A DNA stretch of 64,000 nt, from the NCBI GenBank assembly GCA_958299035.1, contig CATQJL010000112.1:48752941-48816940 (forward strand). The letters are read 5' to 3'. Origin of the DNA: Cylicocyclus nassatus (lineage: Eukaryota > Nematoda > Chromadorea > Rhabditida > Strongylidae). The notes under the pieces are model-generated. The model saw only the letters and a program-made list of their open reading frames with translations. It had not been told where the DNA came from and made no database searches. Of this stretch, positions 11,208 through 21,500 are shown piece after piece; position 1 is the stretch's first letter; every line of letters begins with the position of its first letter. The position numbers and the translations under genes were made by a program.

Positions 11208-12413
11208 TTACGAATAAATTACAAACAACTACCTAATTTAAAAGGTTTTCCATCTTAAATCTATAGCTTTGGGAAAAAGTTCTGTGTAACTTCGGAAGAA
11301 ACTTCTGTAAGGAAGTATAAATGCGTTGAAACGATTACTAAGTAAGGCTTAGTAGCCTTCTTAAAAGGCCACGAACACCTTGAACTACTTGTTTGAGTGA
11401 AATTCTTCTGTTTCCTAGGTGAAATAAAAAATGAAGATATAAGCAAGAGGCGGCAAACGAGTGGGGCTAAATTTGTGGCAAGTGGTGTTTACAGAGTAAT
11501 CTACCACAAATTAGACGGGTAATTTACATTCGTAATGTGACTTACATGTCTTCGATAATTTTACAGGAAAGAGGAAAATTTTTCAGAAGGCTTAAAAGCA
11601 GAGTCTACAGCTCCGAGCAACTACGTTATACTGTATGGCGTATGGCGTGTGCAGAACGTACGTGTCCTACTACAACTTCAATTCTTTCTCAGTAAAGATG
11701 AGCCAAATTTTTGAGATTTTGGAACCAGCGCTAGGTATTAAGGCAATTTGTGCAATGAATACTAACTAGTATACTCAAACTCGCCAATGCTTTGCGAGTG
11801 CCCTGGAAGGGCCGTAACTACTGATGTTATCCGAGATATGCGTTCATTTTTCAATCCAAAGATGCTCACAATTATACGTCCAGAGGCGACCAGCAGATGC
11901 CAAGGACATGCTTGAAATCAGGGTCTACTTTTTTACAAAATGGTATAGTACTCAATTAAAAAAGCGACTTTGACCAAAAACGCATTCCTTGCAAGCTCTT
12001 TGGTGCAATATTTCCCTCGAGCACACTAATGTCTACAATTCCAGCTGCAAATACCTTTATGCAATCATTTACCTCGCTAGCTGCTAAAAAGCTGTTTTTT
12101 TCATAAGCTTTTTTGCAAGATCATTGAATCCTCTCTATTTTTATCTCAAAATCATTGAATGCTAATAATTTCGTTATTTAGTATTTGCTGTATCAACATA
12201 GATATCCTTCGCAGGCTCTGTACCTAATTTTTATTGCCATAACGATGTAGTGGTACGAAGTGGTACTTGCACAGAGTTTTCGCCCTGAGACAAATTGTAC
12301 AAAGTAGAGAGGAGTAAGGGCAAATTCCGGAACGGACTTTCACCCACTTGTAATTGTGACCGTTTTTCATTAACAAAGCTCCCTCTCACTGACTAGTGCT
12401 CTTTTAATCGTAA
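11208..12413. other. upstream region of copy B, nothing else recognised
   Basis: No gene or repeat with clear ends was found. The distal part of the copy B promoter is expected here; only the last 170 bp can be aligned with the copy C flank. Confidence 0.4.
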
Positions 12414-12423
12414 ACTGATAAGA
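12414..12423 (+). promoter_or_regulatory. extended GATA site upstream of copy B
   Basis: ACTGATAAGA lies about 104 bp before the ATG of copy B. It equals the extended GATA consensus enriched in C. elegans intestinal promoters and bound by ELT-2-type factors. Surrounding sequence (roughly 12360-12526) is alignable with the copy C flank, including TGTCAAAGAT just upstream of the start. Confidence 0.6.
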
Positions 12424-12526
12424 GTAAAATAAAAAAGAGTTTTTGTACAGTTCACTTCACCATTAAAATGTCAAAGATCTGTTATCAGGAAATTTGAAGC
12501 ATTTGTGAAACAGCATATCAATCGCC

Positions 12527-12592
12527 ATGTTACTATTCTGTGCTGTAATTTTTGTTGGAGCTATTCAACTGGTTGACGCTGATCCTTTCGGA
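12527..12592 (+). CDS. copy B exon 1: signal peptide
   Basis: Encodes 22 residues beginning MLLFCAVIFVGAIQ: a short hydrophobic core followed by VDADPFG, fitting a cleavable signal peptide with the mature NRF domain outside the membrane. The donor is GGA|GTAAGA. The corresponding exon of copy C (29517-29582) has the same length and donor. A 197-bp intron follows. Confidence 0.85.
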
Positions 12593-15500
12593 GTAAGATT
12601 TCATATTTTTTCTACAGACTTCCTTGTTATGTATGAAATTCTTTCGAGTTTTCTTGGACACTAGCGCTCTTCGTTTGTATAATTAATTCACTTATTTTTG
12701 CGACTCCAAGAGAAAGTGAGTAGGAAGTATTCATATCCAAACGCTTTTTCGCAGGAAACACAAAAACATCGCTCAACTCAGTATTTCAGCAGTTCCCATT
12801 TCCATTCCCAATCGGCCCCATTGATCCGTCAGAATTTCTGAACGTAACGGATCTATCAGAGCAATGCCTAACAGATGTCAATAGATTCACATCAAGTCTA
12901 AACACGTATGTGCAAACCTTCACGGAATGTCAGCAAGCCGGAGGATGTACTAAAGAGCAACAGAGAGTGCTCGACGAGCACATTTTTGCCGTGCAGCGTC
13001 AGTTTTCCATTGTTTATTCAGAAATTTTACTCAAGCAGTTTCGAAATTTTGGGAAGGGTGAATAATCTACTTTCTAATTGTAAGCAGTTCCAAAATTTTG
13101 GGCAGGAGGGGGGAGTCGCGAAGGCGTTTTGACGAATAACCTTGCAACAAGTAAATTTGCGATAACTAGAGAAGGCACTTGCAAGAACATTCATAACATT
13201 ATTTAGAGATTGACTCTTTTGGCAAAATTCCGGCAGGATTACTGGAGTACACAATAGTCAACACTGGATCGTACTCGGAATGCATGGATTTAGTGGCACC
13301 TTACAAAGTGCAGTTCTGTTACGTGGCCGCCAACGTTGCCATGGTATGCAGCTTTTTTAGAATGCTTGAATCTCTCACACTAACAGTCTACAGGAAGGGC
13401 CCCAAGTAGGAGGACTTGGTCCAAAAGTTGCTGTTTGTATGCCAAGAAGTTGCACTGAAACGGTAACTATCAAAAAAGAGTGGTGCATGATGATTCTTCT
13501 GGTCTTTGTTCAGGATATCACAAAGATTTTGGAAGGCACTGGTATACAGCAATATGTACCCATCAACTTCACAGCTTCTGCAAATTGTGTACCATTGAAA
13601 AACACTTACTCTGCAAACTTTTGGATATTTATGTAAGTTTAATTGCTTCCGAGTTTGCAATGAGAGAGCACTCTGCGAATTTCTGAAAGTTCAAGTAAGC
13701 TTCACCTATATTAGTATGAAGATCATTGTTTCATAAATTCCGTTACATCATCTTGTGCGTTCACCAACGGAAAAATCACTCCTAACAATTCGAAAGACAG
13801 TGGCCTTTATGATTCGTCACAGATTTCGAAAAAAAGGATAGATCGAATTATAGATTTTCAAGTGGTACCGTAATCAATTCGCCTTAGGATATCAGTCCAT
13901 GCTTTGGTATGCTCCAGTATAGTATGCTTTACATCTTCCAGACTGTTTTCGTCAATTTTTTACACTTTTCCGGATATCAGATTATGCACAGAACTGAGCA
14001 CGCTTCTAGTCCTTGTAGATCGCTAACTCACAGTTATGTCCAATACTGAGCATTCTTTGCATCTCTCTTCTAAAGTCAAGCAGAATGAAAGCGTCTTTTT
14101 AAGAATAGCTGATGTTTTTGAGGGAATTCTAATTATTACAAGCGGAGCTTTTGTTCGGATTATGTTTGAAATAGACGACGGAAGAATATCTGTGGATCAT
14201 ACCCAAGCAAATTTTTTGAAAGGCGCTGTAGGCAGTAAAATCTGACTCATCTTTGAGTGCGTAAGAGCGAAACATGTTATGGCATATTTTGTGATGATAT
14301 GTTCCCTGTCTGATATATCAGGGTGTCCCATAATTTTTTACCGCTTTTACCTTCTCCCACAAAAAGACATATTCTTCTTGTCTCTCAACTAGGTTAAACG
14401 GTGCCAGGTACCATTTTACAGAGCAAAGCAAGCTCTACAAGTAGCACCAAAACATTTGCTTAAAGCTTCTGCACAGTTTTTGAGGAATATCAAATTTTTC
14501 GCAAAAAGCCCAAAAAGACGCCTTTTTCAAATTTTGGCCTATTTTGCTGTATTTATGCTCTAACTAGTTATGGAGAAAATAAGCAAATAACAGGTAAGTA
14601 TCTGATTTAGAGATTACGTGCGAACAAGTAGGAAGTGGGTTGGTTTTGACGAAGGTGTGATTTTTCTCGACTTTTTGGGCATTTAGATCTCCTTATCGGC
14701 TTCAAATTTTGAGTAGAATAGACTTTGAGCATAGATTTGGGTGCTGTTGTGTAGAGCTTGCCTTGCTCTGTTGAATGATACCGCAAACCCAATTGGAAAA
14801 AACGATGATGAATTATCGCGGTACGATAAAAACGGTAAAAAATATATGGAATATCCTAGTAGACTGTGAGAAGAAAGATTCATGATCTGCGGCACAGAGT
14901 TAAACACAGTGTCTCACAAATATTGGGGTAGTGCGGGTCTTCACATATTTCGTTAGGGAACCCCCTGAACTGGCGAATGCTCCAAGTTCGACCTGATACG
15001 GGCCCTTCTACGCCGAAAAACTTGTCTTAAAAATGGCCCGCAAGGTGCTATTTGGCACGCACGGCCGACGCTCCCGGTTTCCCCCTTAAACCTCGGACAG
15101 AGTTCACTCAATTTGATTGTCGCTATTCAATCGGGGTCGATCAATTCAATCAGGTGGAACTTGGAGCATTTGCCAGTTCAGGGGGTTCCCTAACGAAATA
15201 TGTGGAGACCCGCACTACCTCAATATTTGTGAGAAACTGTCTTTAACTCTGTGACCATTGCATGCCGACCAGCTTGCACTTCGGTTGTGATACTTCTCCA
15301 GCCCGAAATTTTTGAATGTAAAATGAAAATGAATGGAAACCGCGGCGATTGAATCGCGGCGATCAAATCGCGTGAACTCTGTCCGAAACTTTACGCGTTG
15401 CAACATGTCCCTCCTTCCACCTCCAAGGTGCTGCTGCCATTGTGGCGAAAGCTAGAATGAAAAGGCATAACTCGTCCGCCTTGCTACCATGGGCTTCCAA

Positions 15501-18500
15501 AAAACGGGGTTTTCGCGCATTTCATGCGATTTTGGACTCGCATTGGTTAACCAGGGACGAAACCGCTTACACTTTGTAATCTCTATAACCAAATTTTGAT
15601 AAGACACTAGTTTTAAAGGCAGTGTCCGGGCAAAAACTCGATTTTGAGATTTTGGCTTACTTGGGCCTATTCGCTACGCTGAATCCGAAAATGCACATTG
15701 TAGAGCGCGAAAATGGCGAAAAACAGCTCTAACACAGGAGGGAAATGAGCAGGTGGGCGGGGCCCTCCCCACTGCGAATTCACGCTCCCGGCTTCCGGAG
15801 CGACCTTTTCGCATCCGGTTTCAAGTCAATCATTCGCACTTGACCGGTAGCAATGTTAGGACGGCTAGCGGAATCGAGAAAATTGCTCCGGGAGCCGGGA
15901 GCGTGAAATCGCACTGGGGAAAGCCCCGCCCACCTGCTGATTTCCCTCCTGTATTAGGGCCCTTTTTCGCCATTTTCGCGCTTTCCAATGTGGATTTCGG
16001 ATTCAGCATGGCGAATAGGCCCGTTTAAGCACAAAATCTCAAAATCGAGTTTTTGCCCGGACACTGCCTTTAAGGACCAAGAAAAATAGGCTATTTCGTA
16101 AATTTATTTGCAACGCGAAATTACATTCAACCTTCAAGTGCAGTGCACATGGACGGCATGCCTGGGCTAGACTTTAAGCTGAGGGTCGGGCCAGAGCATT
16201 TTGCTACTCATCAGTAATGGTTTTGTACCGAAAACAATTCTCTTTTTCAGTCTATGGTTTTTGCACGTTTGTGAAATCGGGGCGGACAAGTGATCTCATT
16301 GATCACTTGATAGTTTATCTCATTTATCATGGATCTAAACAAAATCATGTTATCAGAGTGAAATTTCGCAAAATGTGCATTAACTGCGCAGCTATATAAA
16401 ACGTGCGAAAGCTAGTTAGCCAGCCTGATTATGCTACAGATTTCCTTAGCTCTTCTTAAATTACTCGTGCTAGAACTATTACTTGACACTACAAAACCTT
16501 ATATGGTCGTTTGGAGCACTGAATATATCGTCTAGAATTGCTGATACAGAAATCTTCTCAATACTTTGTAATTCACACCATCTAAATTTCCTATATAAAT
16601 TTTAGTTAGATGTTTTTTTGATCAATGTGTTAATTTCAGATGCTTTTTGGCATTTTTTGCTATATGGGCAATTGCTGCTACTTTTACTGACTATATCATT
16701 GACACTTACTACAAAGACACAGTCTATGGTACAGGTAAGAAGGGATAACTTCTTTCTGTGACGCAATTTTGCTACGATCAATTTCTATGTTTACTATTGT
16801 CCACGTGAATTTGAAGAACTTTCTGGTAGCTGCGATAAGACAGCAAAATACTGACGTTATACAAAAACTTAGGGTACGTAGTGGTGAGAACTTACGATCT
16901 ACAAATTCTGTGTTCTTTTTTTTTGATAAGCTCTGAGATACTTCTTGATAAGATGAGAAGACTGCTCAGTAAAGATTAATCGGCTGTTTGCTAATGGGCT
17001 GAAAGCGCAGCTAAAATAATGGATACTTGTTAGAAGTTAGGGCGAAAATGTCAAAAGTGTGAATGTAGTGAGAAAATAAACAGAAATTCAACGAAACAAT
17101 TGGGAGGCACTGCAGCTGAGGTGATTCAAAACAGTTAGAAAAAAAGCGTTACCGTCGCATCGCACAAACGTTTAACACATTGACGATCAAGGCATTTCAC
17201 GGACCAGTGAACATTTTCCAGATAAAATTACGCACCCATCTGCAGTGCATCTACAGTAACGCTGGAATGCTGGCAAAAACAGTAGAGGATGTGTCTAGAT
17301 CCAGCTTAAAGGAAAACACTCGGGATGGGTTCGACACAAAATAGTAGCCATTTCAACGACACATATGGCGTGTTAACACGTTGACGACGGTGTCGCGCAA
17401 TGGTGCGCGACAGGCAGTCTGGCCCTGTGAACGATGTCGCGCAATGGTGCGCGACACCCTAAACATCAGTTTTAATGTGCACAATGGTTCCAATTTGTGT
17501 TCATATGATCAAGTAAGGCTCGAAAGTATTTCATGTTGGCCCCCCCCCCCTTTTTGACAAACTCCGCCCACTCCATTGCCCTCTACAAAAAACTTTCTTC
17601 GTTCTTAAATCGCATAGAAAAGCTCATAGATGACAGGGAAACCTCAATAATCTTGTTTTTGACCCCGCCCTCAGTAATGCATGCTCCACCCCCTCGGTGG
17701 CAAGCTCCGCCCACTTTTCAAAAATGCCGGAATTTGCACGAATTCACTGATTTGGAGCAATTTCCAGCATTTTTGAGAAGTAGGCGGGGCTTGCCAAATG
17801 TGGGCGGAGCTGCCCCGCCCACTTGCATTTGTGTATCTCACGCATAGATGCATGCATATATATGTGCAGCCGGCTGTGAAAATGCTCGGAAACGGTTCGT
17901 CCACAGGGACAGACCTTCAAAAAATGGCTCGTCGTCAACGTGTTAAGGTTTGACACACCATGTGTGTCAAGCGGTCGTCAATATGTTAATTATAAAGAAG
18001 AGTTAGGAAATTGATAGAGACATTGGTAAAATGCAGAGCAAGCACGAGTCCAGTATGCGTATGAAAAACAATATGCTATCCAAGGTTCTTTTTCACACTC
18101 TGGTTTCGGGGCTTGAACTAGACCAGATGGCCTTCCTGCCTCTCCCGGGTTCACAAACCTTCTCATGAGTAGTTCGCAGGAAGGCTTCAAAAATGAAAAG
18201 GAATAAATAGTGCTGATTAGTGCTGACACGAGAGGAGATCAAAGTTTATACGAGAGAGTCTAAGGCGTACAAAAGTGCCAATAAACTGAATTATTGGTCC
18301 TCCCCTTCCCTCGCTCTTTCCCGCCTATCCGCGTCTCCGAGTCTCTGTAGTAGTTCACTAATTTTGTTTTCAACTTCATTTATGAGAGGAAAATGTATTG
18401 CTGCAGGGAAGCCGTACTTTCGTATAATGTATGGCCTTTCCCTAAGGGCATGACATAATGTTCGTACCACTTCAGCAACATTCCAGCCATTAAAAGTCAA

Positions 18501-21500
18501 GGCGTGTGGGTGGTAAGTTATCAACATAAACTTTGAAATTTCCTAGGAGCTATTTGTTGATCGCGCTAGCGAGGACTGCTTACAGCACTAACTTTATTGA
18601 CAATCTCTTTTTGAAACCGATGATTCAAGGAATGAAGGTGTTTCTCACCTATTCAATATACACCAATGGGGCAGGACTGATGGATGTGAGTCCCTATAAA
18701 AAAGGAACAATTAAATCGTTGGCATCAATTCGATTTATCTCAATGACCTGGGTTGTAGCAGGACATGTGCTTATGGATATTATGGTCAGCGGTGCGTCAA
18801 TTTTTTTGGTTTCATACACGATAGTTTGCCTCAATTCAGATACCTTGAAACCTGTTTTGGAAATATGGAACCCATTTTTATCAACTACAATTATAAATGC
18901 TTTTTTCTCCGTGGACACCTTTTTTGTCTTATCTGGTATTCTGGTTTCCTACCTCTTCTTCAAAGTTAGGCCTTCTGCCGCATATGTCAGGAATCCTATG
19001 GTGTGGGTCATGCATTACGTGCATCGCTATTTAAGGTATGATTCATTCAAGGATAACCCTTATCAAAATATTGTGCTATTAATAATTTATCCTAATTGCA
19101 ATAATATGGCGTTATACAAAATCAGCGCTCATTATAGATGTGGCCGAAAACAAGAAGCAGGGGACACGTGGGGACATGAGATATTATGGTATAGTCGGTA
19201 GGACACTAGCCGCACCCATTCCTCGCGCCATAAATGTCGTTATGAGAGTATGAGCGCAAATCAGAGAGTTTCTTTAGTTGGGACTGTTTCACTTCCTAGA
19301 TCCACTTTTTCTTTTGGACCATTCGAGAGCAGAGGGAAAAGCGAGCATGAATGGAGGCAGCTTGAAGAAACAATTGAGGACATTTGTGGTTGGTACATTG
19401 GCTAAGTATTTCATAAGTGGCAAATATTTCTCATTTGTTGCCGCAGGCAGCATTTACTCAGAATTCACGCTCAGATGATTTTCCAATGTAAACCACCAAT
19501 ATAATTCTAGAAAAGGACGAATTCAGCACCCCCTAGAGTCAGTTTTCAGTGCGCGCAGCTTTACCTCCTGCAATTTCAGTGGCTGGCCATCGAAGTATTT
19601 CTTTGATAATTGATGCCAAGTCAAAACGTGCTGCCGTCACACACACTTTTACCAGAACCTCACGGCTACGCTTGCGAAATATCTCAAAAAATCACGGACG
19701 ATTTCTGTGGCGCGTTCGCTCTTCCTCTCCTTCTCGGATCACCTCTGCTGAAAGTCAATGGCATGCTCCTCAGCTTGTCAGCTGTACCGCCTTGGTGATC
19801 ATATAATAACACTCGATAAATAATGTGGAAAAGCGAACGTTTTGGACTAGGTTAATAAGCTACTTTTTTTGACAACTTCGGCTCGGCGTTGTTTGAAAAG
19901 AGCATTACAAATATGAAAATATACACGACATAATCTCCAACATTGCAATGTTATCGCTGATATCCTGTTCCAGACTAACTCCACCTATCATGGTGTTCAT
20001 CTGGTTTTACGTAACTATAACCCCGCTTATTAATGGGCCATGGGCTCAGTCAGCGACGGGTATGCAAACATCCGCGTATAAACCGTGTGAGAAATATTGG
20101 TGGCATAATTTACTTTATATAAATAACTTTTTTGATATGACACAGGTATGTCCTACATTGTGAATTTGGAACCAAAGCCCAAATTCTATTTGCAGAATTG
20201 CTATGGCATAACGTGGTACCTAGCGGTCGATATGCAGCTCTATGTTGTTGCTCCAGTCTTTCTCATTATATTTTACATCTCATCGTTTGCCGGTATCCAG
20301 AGATTTTAAGCTTGCTGAAAAAAAAGCTAGTGCTCTAGGAAGCGTACTTGTGTGCCTATGCATTGCTGGTAGCATAGCCTACGTGTACTATATCAGCATA
20401 CATCTCGACCTTCCAGCAATCATGGTGGGAGCTTTTGCGATGAACGATGTAACAAACTTTGGATTGTAAGTGGTTTTCATCATTACAACGTAGGAAACGC
20501 TGTTGCGTACTTTAGGAAGCTAATGGACTTTTTTGATTTGTACTACCAAAAACCATGGAGTCGCTGCACGCCGTACTTGATTGGATTTGTGGTTGGATAC
20601 TTTCTTGCCTCAGGAAAGAAACCAAAACTGAACAAAGTATAGCTTTTATCTAAGGAGAAAGTTCTTGATAATGCATATCGCAGATGCTGATTGTATCTCT
20701 GTGGGGATTAGCCGCAGCAATTGCATTAGCATCTCTTTACGGTCCGCATAGGTACATCAAAGGAGAGGATTACTGGAGGTGTGCTATCGCAGACGATGCT
20801 AATCAAGATTTTTACAAGATTCCACTTTGCTTCTGCTGTATTAAATAATGATTTCTGTTGCTTTATCCACTTTTTCAAATTTACATCTTTTATTCATGAA
20901 CAAATCATTTTCACCATTCTATTAGGATACCAAACGTAATGGGGCACCTCGATTTTTTGAATATTCTTCAAGATCTCTTTCTGATTAGCTATGAACAGCC
21001 AGCAATGTGGTTTTTTATAAAGTGACCTTCGCAGGTTATCTTAACAGCACCTTGCGGCACCTCACCGACATTCCTTCGAGCGGCGCTTCAAAAAAGCCGC
21101 CATCCGAATTTGTGCTACTGCACCTGAAAATCCCTCGACATATGGCATACCATTCGAAAGAGCTTTCCAAGCTCTTTCTAATGATTAGTTGTATATTCGG
21201 AAATTGCCCTTTATTTCATACGAAAAGGCACTTTATTCGAAAAAGAGCGGTGTTTGGCGCAGAATTTCAGACTGAAATTCATGTTTTGGCCCATAATTTT
21301 TTTTGAAAAAAGTCTAAGTAATTTGCATATGTATGAATAGAGCGTAAAAACCACTATAAGTAACTGTTAGGTTGATCTTATTTGATTACCTTGATGAATA
21401 ATAAATAATATGTCTCCTGATACCCAATGCTATATCTTCTGCTCTAAAGCCTTGGGAACACTGACCTACCGTGAATTTGGTGACAGTCTCCTCACCCATT

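Noticed and set aside
12755..12789. Alternative upstream acceptor for exon 2 of copy B (and 30744 for copy C)
   Set aside because: Using it shifts the frame relative to exon 1 (35 nt extra). The downstream TTTCAG sites at 12789 and 30780 keep the frame in both copies.
17391..17457. CRISPR-like or regulatory palindromic repeat
   Set aside because: Only two copies of the GTCGCGCAATGGTGCGCGAC palindrome, inside a eukaryotic transposon; nothing else supports such a reading.
19549..19806. Pair of overlapping frames in copy B intron 8
   Set aside because: Possible repeat remnant but no family match by eye. The short 66-85 codon frames overlap each other on one strand.
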